A DNA stretch of 64,000 nt from Chrysopilus asiliformis (Eukaryota; Arthropoda; Insecta; Diptera; Rhagionidae): positions 36,456,361 to 36,520,360 of the forward strand of contig OZ035963.1 in the NCBI GenBank assembly GCA_964034945.1. Direction: 5' to 3'. Every line of letters begins with the position of its first letter. The stretch's first letter is position 1. Made by a program: the position numbers and the translations under genes. The notes under the pieces are model-generated. The model ran no database searches, was not told the DNA's origin, and saw only the letters and a program-made list of their open reading frames with translations. Below, one piece after another: positions 32,829 through 45,393 of the stretch.

Positions 32829-33007
32829 TGGTCTTCACTCGAGGTTTAGATTTTTCAGTTTTAATAGTCAAGAATATACCGAGAAAGGGTGGGGAAAACT
32901 GGGGCCCTATCGCCGACTCTGATAAGAGTGGTTCGAATCGTAAAGAACCATGCAGGATTCGTCGTTTTTTATGCCTCCGGGCTAACTTTTGAACCAGTTG
33001 AGCTTTT

Positions 33008-33322
33008 ACATTCGCTGTACCTGCATTGGAAAGGTAATTTGCTCTAGTTTCATGGACACAACCTCTTTTTTGGCGGGGTACTGCAGGGGGGTGGTCAGAC
33101 CCAATGATTTTTCCAGCTTATGTCCATGAAACTTGAGCTAATTACCTTTCAAATGCAGGTTAGCTCGGGTTAGCTCGGGGCATAAAAATCGTCGAAAACC
33201 GCATTGAAAAATCATTGCATCTAAGTTGCAGCTGTCCATCCCCCTGCAGTTCCCCGCCAAAAAAGAGGTTGTGTCCATGAAACTAGAGCAAATTTCCTTT
33301 CCAATGCAGGTACAACGAATGT
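33008..33322. repeat. long hairpin with ~80-bp arms and an extra inner copy
   Basis: The left arm (33008-33094, including GTACCTGCATTGGAAAGGTA and GTTTCATGGACACAACCTCT) is matched by its reverse complement at 33236-33322. A third, inverted copy of the ATGTCCATGAAACTTGAGCT block lies in the loop near 33119-33160. It is GC-richer than its surroundings. A foldback element is likely. Confidence 0.85.
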
Positions 33323-33484
33323 GAAATCTAAAAGTTAATCAAGGGACATTTTCGTGCATCGTTCTTTAATGCTGTTAGTTTTATACCAACATCACAATTA
33401 AATTTACGATTTGAACCAATAGTATCGCATTCGTTATGACCCCTGGGAAAGAATTAGTGCACGAGAAAAAATCTCCACTTAATT

Positions 33485-33711
33485 ACAATTTGCAGTTCTC
33501 GAGTGCATAATGAGTGCCTCAATATTTCAGAAGTGCGGCGTTTTGGTTAAACGAAAATACAAACTGGATGTGGGTGCAAATTATCATTATTTTGACGCAC
33601 GCTTGTGGAATGGCGCTCCTGTATCTTGCCGATTTCTTTCGATTAATCAATATTTTCGGTATAGTTATGTGTTTCACTGGGGTGCATTCTTTTATGCTTG
33701 AGCAAAGTTAA
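33485..33711 (+). other. possible terminal exon of a membrane protein
   Basis: After a fair acceptor (CAATATTTCAG ending near 33530) one plus-strand frame reads RSAAFWLNENTNWMWVQIII then ILTHACGMALLYLADFFRLI and NIFGIVMCFTGVHSFM, ending LEQS before a stop, with AATAAA at about 33865. It looks like two hydrophobic segments. A second frame is also open here, no upstream exon is visible and I do not recognise the family, so it may be chance. Confidence 0.25.
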
Positions 33712-34121
33712 GTTCGGGTTTGGAAAAATGCTGATGAAATGAAACACTACTCTTTTCTGATATACATTTATTTAAAACAATATGAATTGTGATATAAAAT
33801 CTCTTAGGTAAAAAAAATTAATCAGTTTGTAACATTGTATTGGAAAAACTAATACATGTATAGTGAATAAAACACAACAAAAGTGTAAAAATGTCTTTTT
33901 TTAAATTAGTTTTAATTGTCTAGTTTAAAGATAAACAAATTAATTATAACAATATGTTGAAAAATGAACAGAATTCACATTAGCTAAAGCGATCAGGTTG
34001 TGACCTTTAATAATAATATAGTTTGTATAATGCAATCTATTTAACTAATTTTCTAAACAAAATAAGCGTTCATATTATTGTTGTACATAATGACAAGTTG
34101 AAACATTTTAGTGTAATTGAT

Positions 34122-37100
34122 TTAATTATTAACAACATAGTACTGATTGAAATTAATAAGATTTATAAATTCACCAATTTCTTTTTGATATCCATGACGA
34201 ACTATTTTATTACCTAAATAAATTGTATATTTGATGAATTTCTCAAATTCCTGTTCATCTATGAGGAGTTTTTCATATCGAGAGTGTGTGAAGTGTTCAT
34301 CGCCAGGTTTACGCTTCCACTGTCGGGCTTTCAAATTCCTTAAAGACAATTTATAGATGTTAATTTTTATATACGTATTTTATATATTAGAAATGTACCC
34401 ATGAAACCGAAGAAGAACCTTGAAAATGTTTTCAATCGTATTGTAAAATCCCTCACTTCGACGATTTAATAAGCAAAGGAAAAGAACTCTTTTAATGTAG
34501 GTCGTGTGCTTTTTGTATAAATCCTCTATTGATTGTACTGTTAATAAATCATCCTTGAAGGTTTTCCATGACGATTGTAGAGCATTTGCTGTTATATGAT
34601 TTTTTAGAGTAAGCACAAATTGAAAGAATTTATGATGTGATAATTGAATTCGTCGGTACTGCGGTGAGAGCAGCATTTCCCGGCCATTTCTTTTTACGGT
34701 TTCTTTTAACATTTTATAGGAATCTTCTAGCACCCAACTGATACGCCGTACTTTAACTAAATATTTAAATACATTTGAGTATTGTTCCAGGGATTCTGGA
34801 TTTAAGATTAAATTTAGTGGCCATTGAACTCGATAGCTGAGACTTAAATTCGACAGAACTGATGGTGAGCTCAAATCGAATTTCTCTGGCATGTCTTCTA
34901 CAATAAATGATAAGTTAGCTGCATTTTTGTCGTTTCCTGAAAACAAAAATAATAAAATAATATCAAAGTTCGAAATTCTTAAAACATTTGTTAAATACAA
35001 GGGACTGCTCCCCGGACCGGTTCGAGGTCCATCTCCCCTTCAGAATTGGAGGAGATAGTAGGTGAGGGGTTTTACAAAGATAGGGGGTAGATATTAGTGG
35101 ACGAAATTTTCCGAGGACTGACCTCTTTAATAATTAAAACCGGATCCAAATTTCTCCAGAATTGCAGAAGACAGCAGGTGAGTAGGTTTACAGAGACGAC
35201 TGCAGAAGGTATTAGTGGGCGACAAGTTTTGCCACGGGGTGACCTCTCTAATGACTAAAACTGGAGGTGAATCCCTTCTGCAGTTCAAGAGATATCAGGA
35301 GAAGGTGTAAAACGGAAGAGGAAATTTGAAAAACTATAACTATAGCCATCTCAATGACACTCTGAATTTAACTGTACAGTTTCATTAAAATGAAACCGCC
35401 ATATTGGTTACTTCCGGTTAACGGATTTCCATCAAAAGTTGATAGGATGGTCTCATTCGAACATGCCTATGCAATTTCATGGCTTTAGCACAAGTAGTTT
35501 TTGATAAATCTTATATACTGACTAACAGACAGAAAAACATTTTTGTAATATGACTCCAATCGAATTAGAAGTGCTCGGGAAATGTGTTTAGACTAAATTA
35601 AAAGGTCGAAATTGTTCATGATCACAATTATTTATTATAATTCGTACTGTGTGGTAGAAATAAGTACCAAATTTCTAACATAAAGAAGAAATGTGCCGCA
35701 GGGGAAATTTTTTTGAAACCAATGCGTCATACAACTGTCGTTTTTGGTATTATGTCCTTTTGTATTGGATTTTTAATAAATTATATTGGGTGTACAAATA
35801 AGTTTCCGCCGTTTTTTTAAATCAAAAATTGCGCATTTTTTGTTTTCCCATGTTTCTGGCCGCATACGGATATCGCGTCGGAAGAATGCTTGATCTTTTG
35901 AGGCTATACACGAATCGACCCAATATTTGGCTTCTTCGTAAGAACGGAAGTGCTGCTCAGCCAGACCATGTATCATCGATCTGAACAAGTGGTAGTCGGA
36001 GTGGCTATGTCTGGAGAGGACGTCCCATTTTAGTGTTTCCAGGTAGATTTTGACCTTACGATAATGACGTTTTACATCTGACAATTTTAACCATAACTTA
36101 CAGGTGCGCCAACTTTTGCCAAACGGCGGAAATTTATTTGTACACCCAATAATATTAGGTGGTGTTTACCTATCACATGCAACTCAAGCTCAATTTCTAA
36201 TTCGATCTTCAGCAGTGAAAACAACGATACAAAATACGAATTTCGTTATTCATATATGAGGAAAATATATTTTTTTCGGCTTTGCATTTCCAATTAGAGT
36301 CTCCACAAACCGAAATGTTCACGAACCAAGGTTCACTGTACGTGTATTATTTCTTCAATACAGATGAATAATCATATCTGTTACTAGAACACTTACCAAT
36401 AATACGTGAGCCAAGGGCATTTTCCAAAATTGAGTGCAACATTTGATAATTTAAAAGCTCCGCAGGTGATGAGCCTTGTTCTAACCGACTAATGAGTCCT
36501 TCGCAGATAAAGCTAACAAATTCACCATCCATTTGGAAATAGTAGTTTCGTAAACTCTTGAAATGACTCAATATATCTAAATCTTGGAGATAGATTTTAA
36601 GAATTTCATTATTAACTATGGACAAATGAGTTTGCATAGGGACGATAACTGATTTTTGTAGAAAATCTGTCAGTGTAATTACACTCAAATTATTCAGATT
36701 TGTTTGTTTGGCTGTGTGTTTTTGATTGTCCGGTTCCTGATCGGACGATTTTCTGGGTGAAATACTAAAGAACGATGTCACCGGTTTACATTTAAAATTA
36801 CTTAACACGAGCTCTTCACACCGTTTGTAAGGCTCCTCATCATCGATTTGTTCAACACTTTTGATTTTTCCATTCGGACAATCAGTTAGAATTTCTTTGC
36901 CTTCTTCGACCGGTTTTTGAAAACTGAATCCAGTTTCGCGAGCTATTACACCGGCTGTGTTCAAAGCACTTTGTGGAGTTCCTTGTGGAATGACTGTCGC
37001 CGTGTTTAGATCAACAACGAAACTTTTATTTAGCATGGCTGTTTCAACATCAATTGTTAACTCGTTTTTCGTCACGTTGGCATTTTTAACGTCATCTATC

Positions 37101-40100
37101 TTATCATATACTATGGACGAATCAGATGTTGTAGACATTGGCGTAGAATTATTAACTGTTAAATAAGTTATGTTGAATTCGCTTTCTAAAACTTTACGAC
37201 GAATTCTTGCTCTTTCTGTATTTAAATCCAATTTAAGATTTTGTTTCTCATGTGATTTATTAAATGCAGCGAATGTATCACCATGCATCATTTTTTGGCG
37301 ATTTTGTTGCAACTCTGAGAGTTCTACAGGGTTATTAGGTTTTGTAGTTCTATCTATATTTTTATTTTCATCTGAAAGGTCGGGTATTTCATATCCAAAC
37401 TCGTGTTGTAAAACTTTTAATTTGATTTTCTGTGCTTCACTCAGTGTTTTATTTGGTTTTACTTCTAAATTTGAATCACTTCCAAAATAATCTGTGATAT
37501 TTGATCCCAAGATTTTATTTCGATTTTTATGAAATTCAGACACCACTTCATTCGAATTGAAATAATCAGAAGCACTTTTCTTCATGCTGGTAATTTGAGA
37601 ATCAGAATTATTGTTATTCCCTTTCGATACGATTTCTATATCATTATCACAATTTTTTTCTGTTGCTAATGATACTTTTACTTTTGTGGTTGAATTTTCG
37701 ACATTATCAAGGAATTCTGCCGATGAATTGTACGCGTCTTCATACACGGATTTCACTTCCTCTTCGATTTCCTCATCTTCCCGGTTACAGGAATCAAAAT
37801 CTGTTTGTTGTGTAGGTGCGGTCAACTGCAATTTAGCATCTTCGATCTTGTGATGTTTTTCATTAATTAAAGTATTTAGCTCTTTGAAATATTCAATTCG
37901 CTTTTTAAGCTCAATGTTCTCCTGCAAAAGTCGTTTATCTTCAACCTCTTGGCATTCCTGCAGCAGCTTTAAGTCAAGTTCTATGCTAGCTTGCCGTTCA
38001 GCTACTTTTCGGTCATGTTGTTCCTGCAGCTGTTGATTAAGTTCTTCGAGACGAATTTTCTTCTCAGCAGCTTGTTGTATAGCCATTGTCTCCCGTTCCA
38101 CTATAAATAAAAAAAATGGTTGCAAATCAAATTTCTATGTTAAACATATTTTTAGCTCCTACATATCCATTGCTCAAAATTCTTTTTGCTTTTCTCTGAA
38201 GCCATCTGAAAAAATTTTCGTCGGCTCTCTTCCCTCTTGGCAAAAGTTTCTCGCACAGTGATTTTTTCTCCACAAACGGTACGCGCCATATTCGAATATA
38301 AACGGCATTTCTGCTCCAACAACTGCACATCTTCAAATGATAAACAAACAGATATGGGTGGATATTCAATAGTAAATAATGGATGCTGAAATTTGACAAA
38401 AGAAAACCATTTAGTGAATCTACTCTAAATTTTATTGTAAAAATTTTACCGTCGGTTTGAATGCCTTGAGGAGCATCATGTACTTTCCACATTGTAGAAT
38501 TTGATCTTCGAACCCTTGGAAAAATCCCGGAACCGATTCCTTATTTACGAAGTAGGCCTTATCAAAGAAGTATTTTGTATTCGTTCGATAGTGATCGACA
38601 AAACAGACAAACATCTCGTGGCATGGATCATCCAGTAATCCATAATAAATCCATTTTTGTAAATGCCTAAAATTGAGCAAAAAAACGTAAATACTACAGT
38701 CGAACATCAATAAGTCGAAGGCCGGAAAATCATCTAGGAATTAAACGCGTCCATTTCATGTTAACCGTTATTTCACAAGTGAAATTTATGCTACAGAAAA
38801 TTTTAGTGTTAGTTGTTTACAATCATGGAATGAGGTGTTGTCGAAAATCGTGTTTTTGTAATTGGCTTTCACAAGTGGAACATGGAAAAAGGCGATATCT
38901 TTCGGACCTTGCGACTGCTCTTGGAATCACTCGTTGTTTGGTGTACATATCTTACTGTGAAGTTGTTCGAGAATACTGGTAGAGTGCGTGCAGGCTCGAA
39001 TCAGACGAAAACCGCTGCGAAAACAGAAAATCTCTTTGCGGGGGATGAAAATTTCGCAAAAATCCATGTCTGGAATTATTAAAGAAGATTTGGGCTAAGC
39101 GCATACCAAAGATACACTGGACACTTGCTAACAGTCGCATTGAGGCAAAAACGTAAGGAAAAATCATAACCTCTACTCAGCCAGTAAGCGAGGAACGCTC
39201 ACAGACAAATTCTCTTCACGGATGAAAAAATCTTCACCGTTGAAGAATTTCCAATAAACAGATAAAATTGAGTGTATTGTAGTCATGAAAAACAAAGTCA
39301 ATTAAATCATACCAATAACGAGCCGAATCATTGACCCATTTCAAATAAAGTCATTAATTCACATTTAAATGCTCATAATTTAATTGACATATTTAAATGC
39401 TTATGGTGGCAGTATATTCTTATGAATAACAAAATACAAACGCACCTAGTCATAGTCTTAAGCAAAACGACATTAATAAAAGCATTAAGTAAACAATAAA
39501 TTGTAAGATCAGCAATATTGGCTGTTATAAAAAGCCACCATTAATCGATCAAAATATAGTAGTATAACTTTCACACTCAATCGTTTAACTTATTTTATTT
39601 AAAAATCTGGCAGTCTTTTTAGATGCTGAATAATAAAAGCTGCAACTTTACTAGCTGGACCAAAAAAAAAAATAGCGCGATAGGAAATGTTATCTTTTAT
39701 ACATTACAGAGGCCACCATCCGGATCTGTAAGGGTATTTTGCCTGCGGCGAATTGCTTTCCCTTTTTAAAAGCTTTTATTTAACTTGAAATATAAACCTT
39801 GCAATCAAATTTTGACCCACTTCCCCTCATCCGATTGACTTGAAATTTCGCACACATACGTATTGATGATAATACAATATGTTTACTACTTCATCCTTGT
39901 AAGAATAAGGGAAGCTCCTGTAAGGACAAGGTGATTATCCATTTCCTGAAATTTTTTGGGAAAAAATTTCACTTGAGCTTTTTGGGGTCGCTGAATCCGA
40001 TTCTGTCATTAGAAAATCCGTAAGGATTACGGAAGGTCCTGTAAGGATAACGTGGTTATCCTTTTCCTCAAATTTTCCGGAAAAAACCTCATCTGGGGGT

Positions 40101-43100
40101 TTTTGGGGTCGCTGAATCCGATTCTGACATCAAAATGTCTGTAACGGTTAAGAATATAGCAGGCGGAGGTTTACAGTCAAGAGGACCCAATGGCGCAAAA
40201 CGTGTCAAAATTGCCCCTATAGTTAAAAAAATAGCAGGAGAGAGGTTCATAGGCAAGGTGGAGGGGTAGATTTGAATGGGCGAAAACTTTTTTAGAAAAG
40301 GTTTCTTATGATGAGTTCTTTTTTCAGAAAAGGTTTCTTATGATGAGTTCTGGTATCGCAATTTAAAAAAATACAATAGTTTTTTCTGCAGTCAAGGCAT
40401 CAAACAAGTTATATTTAATACTTGAAAGATAAAATACCGCTAGAAGCACAAAAATTTTTATCTTAAAAATTCACTTACTTGAAATAAACATGGCAGCATT
40501 TTTTTAAAATAAACACCAAGAGCATAATATTATCAATTTGTGTCACATGATTGATTTCTCTGTACAAATATCCTAAAAATTGGGAGCCCATGGGAGGTCT
40601 CACATTCATATCAACTGGAAAAAAATTTAGGTAAGATTTTTTTTTTAGTTTTAACATTTTTTACCATTGGGATGTATGGCGAGTATGTATGAAAGAGTTT
40701 TCATCTGTTTCAACATATTTTTTACACGAATAAAATATTGCAAGGGAGTCTGATCATCGAAACACACCACAAATTTTCGAAACATTAATAAATATGATTC
40801 GATTGCACTGCAAAGAGCCTAAAAATCAAACATTAGATAGATTTTTATGATACAGTTATCATACTTTAAAAATGAAGCCATCATATAATAGTTTGTAGTT
40901 TTTTTTAGTTATCATCAATTGGAAACGCTTGTAGCACGTTCCGCATTCGAGGAATTCTGTAACAAATGTCTCAATTACATTGGGTGATATACCGACAAAA
41001 GTAACATTAGGCTCCATATGAAATACCATTAGCTCATCATGTGAAAAGGTATCTGATTGAATACCAACTGCAAAAAATTAAAAATAATTAAATTTGAAGC
41101 TTATGTAGTTTTTTACTCACTTGTGAGTGATTTTAGATCAGACAAAAAGCGTTCTTCGTTGACTAGCTTTGTGCTAAATTGACCCCCTAATGATCTTTCA
41201 AAAGAACCTTGTAAATGGAGAATTGATCCACTTTCTGATGCAAAAGGTTCATTGATTGGTACATGATTACTTCCAAGAAATTCCCAATTCCAACTTAATG
41301 TCTGTGGTTTCGATTCAATTATTTCCTGGCATCGGCCAGCAGATGTTTTCGAGAGTGATGTAGCCTCTTGCGTTGCAATCTCATTAATATGAAAGATTGT
41401 TGACAGTGATGGTGTGGCTCTGCTAAATGGCCGGAAAACTGATGGAGCTCTATATTTTTCAAAAATATCTTGTTTCTGAGATGGATTATTATGAGATTTG
41501 ATGGAGGGAAGCTTTTTAGGCTCCCCAGAGAAGAAAAATCGCGGTAAATAAGGATTTTTGTAATCCTCAAGAGTTTGTAGCTTCTTAAATGCTTCTCCAG
41601 TAAAAATTTTTGATTGAATGAAAGTTTGGGGATAGTGACGGCTGGTTGAGTACTCGGAATAAAGGGTAAACGGGCCCGGAACTAGTAGGTGAGGTGGTCC
41701 TATCGTGGTGTTCATCTTCTAAAATTAAAAAATGATATTTAAGTACAAATAAATTATTTTTTTTTTATTCTAGTCTATTATTTTTTATATACAATCCGTT
41801 AACAATATATCATGTCTACAAGTATATATAACTGACTATGTTTGAAATCGTCGATCAGACTAGCTGTCTAAATAGGTACAGGGAAGATTTAATTTATTTG
41901 GTAGAAAATACAAACATATATGTACAAGTTAGCATCAAATAATACATTAAAAAAAATTTCTTTATTCAATTACTAATATTTTTTTAATTTTGAAATATCT
42001 TTAACTTAAACCTAATCTAAAAAGTAAAGTATACCTATACTCTCTTTCAGCCTTTAGCAATTAAAATTCAATAATTAACTGGTTTCTATATCTGGTGCAA
42101 TTTAGTAAATATTGATCGAGTGCTATAAAATCATAACCATCGAGAACCCTTAGCAATTCCAACTCGTCTAACTCAGCTTTGCCTAGGAATATTTTTTTTA
42201 TAGTCTCAGCCAAAGCTTAGGGGAAAACCCTTTAATGTCTCAGGATGGTCGGAAGAACGAGAGGAGATGTCGGTTTATGTTCTCCTTGAAGTTCTGTAGG
42301 TTATATTCCGGGGGGAACACATCGGATGGTAAATCATTCCAAAGTCTTGTTGTTCGCGGAATGAAGGAACTCCTAAATTTTTTTTTATTAAGACTTCAAC
42401 TTCTCCTAAACTTTAATGTACGAAAACATGGAGGCTCGAGGAAGAAGTCTTGCGTGTGTGCAGCTGCACGAGAGGGTCCAGGGAAAATATACCGTGGAGG
42501 AATAAAATGGGAAATTTCGGGGGAACATTTCCCATGGAAATATTTATAGAATATGCTGAGTACCCCAACAGAGCGACAATGCTCGAGAGATGGTAATGAA
42601 TTTTTTTTTTAAACAGTAGAATAAATAAATAAATTTGTCAAAGGTTTGTCTCCAATCAGTTGGATACTTTATAGAATCGTAAAAACTTTATATTCTTCAT
42701 ATTAAATAAGATAAAAACAGCAAATCAAATTTAGTCCTTCGATGATTATTCGTTTCAATGCTGCAGACATTTAACATTTTTTCGACGAACAACTTATATG
42801 TTTAACACGTTGGCTGCCATGTAACCCACTGGTGATTCCCATATTTTTTTAATATGTACCACCGGTGGTTTTTTTTAAACAACAATTACTATGAAACGGT
42901 ATTTGAAGTTGGGCACTTAAGTAATAATTTTATTTTTTTATGGTGCCAGCCAACGTGTTAAAAGAATGGGCTACTTATTTTAGGGCAACGTTTAGTACTA
43001 TTACCGCTTTTATTTAAGCGTTTTTCAAACCTCAAAATTAAAAAAAAAGAAGCAAATCAAAGGAAGGGCTAAAAGAGATTTAACAGATGTATCCGTCAAA

Positions 43101-44070
43101 TGAAAGTCTGGACGGTTTGTTGAATTAATAGGAAATTTGGTGCAAAACATCGGAAGCAATCTATTGTGATTTTACTGCAATCCAACAAATATGTCGCATG
43201 GGAGTCCGTTCCCTTTCGAGTTGGAAAATTACATGTCGCACTCGGAAAACTGGTATATCGGTCAAATAGTCATCCACTTTGCCGCACACTCATTGGACAC
43301 TGCATATTTTAGCAACTTTTGGCCATATCGTTGCCAGAAACCAGAAAATATCAGAATTCTTTCGGAAGAGTTAGCTCTTTTCTTCATACCAATAAGCCTA
43401 TCTGAACCCAATCGGTTTAGTGGTTCTTAAGTTATAGATGAACGGACAAAAAACAGATAGACATATACATAAGCCGATCAAGCCGGTAGGAAAGAAAGAG
43501 AACCTTGGGTTAACCCATGATCTAAAACCCTCTCCTTGATTCCAGTGCGCTGGCCAGCTAGAACGTTTCATATAAATCGGTTCAGTGATTTTCGAGATTT
43601 AAACGAACAAACAAACGCACAAACCTATAATAGATATCGGTGCTTATCGAAAAAAAAACTATATTTTCTGTACTCACATTATAGAACGAGGAATCACCAC
43701 TAGGTTGGAGGGCGTCTTGTAGAGACAGGAGGAATTTCAACACATCCTTTCCATCGGCATTCTCCCAATAACCTTCTTGAGCAAGTAGTTCATAGCTTTC
43801 AAAGAGACGGTCGCATTTGATTTTTAAGTCAGGATCATGTTTTGATCTAATACGCATTTCAAATTCGGCAATGTCAAAATCTCGTATTGCATCATATTCG
43901 GAATCTACAGCGCAATTTAAAGATTTTTTCAGCAGAATTTCGTAGGCCTTTGAACGGAGCTGGCGTACAGATGTCACATTTTTCACTTCATATGGACGGA
44001 ATTCGTCCACCAATTTCACGCACAGTTCACTTATGAGATTATAAACACTATCCGATTGTTGGGCAAACAT
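34122..44070 (-). CDS. Grip163: gamma-tubulin complex component 6, ten exons
   Basis: Minus-strand exons in order: 44070-43678, 41718-41121, 41067-40865, 40818-40665, 40614-40479, 38666-38450, 38385-38163, 38100-36397, 34936-34399, 34338-34122. All phases agree and give 1460 aa. GRIP1 region about 330-600 (SDTFSHDELMVFHMEPNVTF, GTCYKRF; then WIYYGLLDDPCHEMF). A coiled coil follows (about 640-720: EKKIRLEELNQQLQEQHDRK), then a long polar linker typical of GCP6. GRIP2 runs about 1140-1450 (LRNYYFQMDGEF; SYRVQWPLNLILNPESLEQY; HHKFFQFVLTLKNHITANAL) and ends LGNKIVRHGYQKEIGEFINL with INFNQYY, matching the GCP6 C-terminus. The protein is a subunit of the gamma-tubulin ring complex that nucleates microtubules at centrosomes and spindles. 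Seven introns... six are only 46-64 bp; three (1.96, 1.81 and 1.46 kb) hold transposon debris. A 7-codon upstream ORF precedes the start. Confidence 0.94.
35020..35560. repeat. diverged ~120-bp tandem units in GCP6 intron 8
   Basis: Two loosely similar units (about 35030-35145 and 35150-35275) share CAGAATTG, GCAGGTGAG, TATTAGTGG and TGACCTCT words. They are followed by a retroelement-like tail (CACAAGTAGTTTTTGATAAA then CTGACTAACAGACAGAAAAA). Probably a degenerate retroelement 3' region. Confidence 0.45.
35786..36149 (-). mobile_element. internally deleted mariner in GCP6 intron 8
   Basis: 364 bp with TIRs TTGGGTGTACAAATAAGTTT and TTGGGTGTACAAATAAATTT (right, reverse complement), continuing CCGCCGTTT, and TA at 35784-35785 and 36150-36151. 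The minus strand keeps only transposase ends: a short N-terminal piece fused to HSDYHLFRSMIHGLAEQHFR and the C-terminus, so most of the gene including two catalytic Asp is deleted. The TIR differs from the 19376 mariner, so it is another lineage. Confidence 0.9.
38760..39262 (+). pseudogene. degenerate Tc1/mariner transposase in GCP6 intron 5
   Basis: The plus strand, across frame breaks, retains TW... remnants such as LGITRCLVY near 38920 and, near 39211, LFTDEKIFTVEEF, which matches the block around the first catalytic Asp of Tc1/mariner transposases. Several stops and shifts interrupt it. It is antisense to GCP6 and non-functional. Confidence 0.6.
39890..40330. repeat. degenerate repeats in GCP6 intron 5
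   Basis: Two ~120-bp units contain TCCTGTAAGGA, TTATCC and TTTTGGGGTCGCTGAATCCG (39913-40125), then two shorter ATAGCAGG units (40150-40260) and a perfect short duplication of AAAAGGTTTCTTATGATGAG at 40306 and 40330. The unit family is shared with 16240-16420 and 55290-55520. Confidence 0.6.
42240..42400 (-). pseudogene. C-terminus of a non-LTR retrotransposon ORF2
   Basis: The minus strand reads RSSFIPRTTRLWNDLPSDVF then PPEYNLQNFKENINRHLLSF and ends at a stop after FRPS. The 'R...LWN.LP..V......FK..I...L' pattern is the typical end of the reverse-transcriptase ORF in Jockey/I-like LINEs. A frameshift-prone T-run lies just upstream (42375-42390), and the rest is missing or decayed. In GCP6 intron 1. 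Confidence 0.75.
42801..42963. mobile_element. 163-bp MITE, same family as 2231-2683
   Basis: Ends TTTAACACGTTGGCTG and its reverse complement. Inside is GTACCACCGGTGG, the same palindromic motif as in the 2231 element. In GCP6 intron 1. Confidence 0.8.
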
Positions 44071-44073
44071 AAT

Positions 44074-44097
44074 TTATTTTGATTTACTGCAATTCAT
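44074..44097 (-). promoter_or_regulatory. short upstream ORF of GCP6
   Basis: On the minus strand an ATG at 44097 opens a 7-codon frame (MNCSKSK) that stops 3 bp before the GCP6 start. If it is in the transcript it could lower translation of GCP6, whose own ATG context (AAATTATGT) is poor. Confidence 0.35.
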
Positions 44098-45205
44098 CGT
44101 TAAAAAGTAAAAAATAAAGTTTGCACCATTTCAATCGAATGACGCCAATTTTTCGTTTTTCTGACTGTCAAACTCTTGTTATAGTTGTGTGCGTTGCTTG
44201 CACTGTTTCATTGTGTAAGTTTACCGATAGAATATCTGCCTTTGAAATATTACAAACTATCACTTTTACTCAAATATTTCATCCTTTTTTTTAAATATAT
44301 CACCCCTTTTGATTTTTGATATAAAAGGTTTAATAGAATTATTGTACTTTTAGTGGGAAAACGAGTAAAAAGTTTGTAAACAAAATCAGCTGATCAAGAA
44401 CCTTTGTTGATTTTCTTGTACCAGATCTTGGTTAGCTAACGTAAAGAAGTTTGGTTCTCTGTTAAAAGTGTAATAGATTTTTTGAAGTACAATTCCATTT
44501 TAAAATGAAACTTTTGTTACCACTACATGTCTTGTGTATGTCATCAATTGGGAGGCTTAATTCCAAATGGCGGCATCACCGAAAAATTTCCAGCATGGGA
44601 GTACACACATAAAGGAGGATCTTCATTGCCATGACTTCTGTAACTGCAAAAAAATGCAGAAAAGCAGAGCAAGATAGACTTATATAGATCTAAATAGGAA
44701 TGACTGAATACAAGTATAAACGCTTTCCCTTCCTGTTTAACAACTTTATAGCAAACATCTCAAACCTTATTCTATGAATATAAGGTTCAAATTAGCATAG
44801 AAATAAAGCTATACAGCTGTATGTGTGTGTTTGAACTACATGAAAAATGACAGCTACGCTATAATAGCACTTTGGATGTGTCTGTGCTCTCTATTCACTT
44901 ACAGGGACAATGTGTGATTGTAGTATAAATCGCTATAAAAAAGTTCAAGTCCGTCAACTGCAACCATAAAATCGCCATAAAAAATGAGGGGAAATTATTT
45001 TTGCAGTTGCCGACAATTTTTTGCAGTTGATTCTTATCTCCCTTTCTCGCCAAGGTATCTTCACATAAATGTGTCTCTATTTTTTTGCAGTTGGGAAAAG
45101 TCATGGTAATGGAGGGCCAACTTAATGGTGTAATAATATAGCCTTTAAGCATGGTTGCTTATTGTTTGAGGGAGGAAAAATATTAAAAGTAATCCATTTG
45201 TATAA
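44098..45205. other. GCP6 5' flank
   Basis: Presumed GCP6 promoter at the left, without a clear TATA box. No gene or bounded repeat is recognised; a run TGTATGTGTGTGTT lies near 44817. Confidence 0.3.
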
Positions 45206-45393
45206 AGCCGGCAATACATTATGAGACTTGCTGTACAACTTGGTTCGGTTGTAAGCAATGTTGTATCGTGTATGGGCCGGTTGTAGTACCAAATTTTAGG
45301 TTCGACAAAAATCAAAACCTTGTTGATTTTGCCTCCGCCACAACAAATTGAACAACATAGTTTTAGAACAAGTCTCATAATGTATAGCCGGCT
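45206..45393. mobile_element. repeat C copy 2, complete (188 bp)
   Basis: TIRs AGCCGGCAATACATTATGAG and (right, reverse complement) AGCCGGCTATACATTATGAG, both continuing ACTTG. It also shares TTGTACAAC-like words inside both ends. The truncated partner is 9595-9769. Confidence 0.88.
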
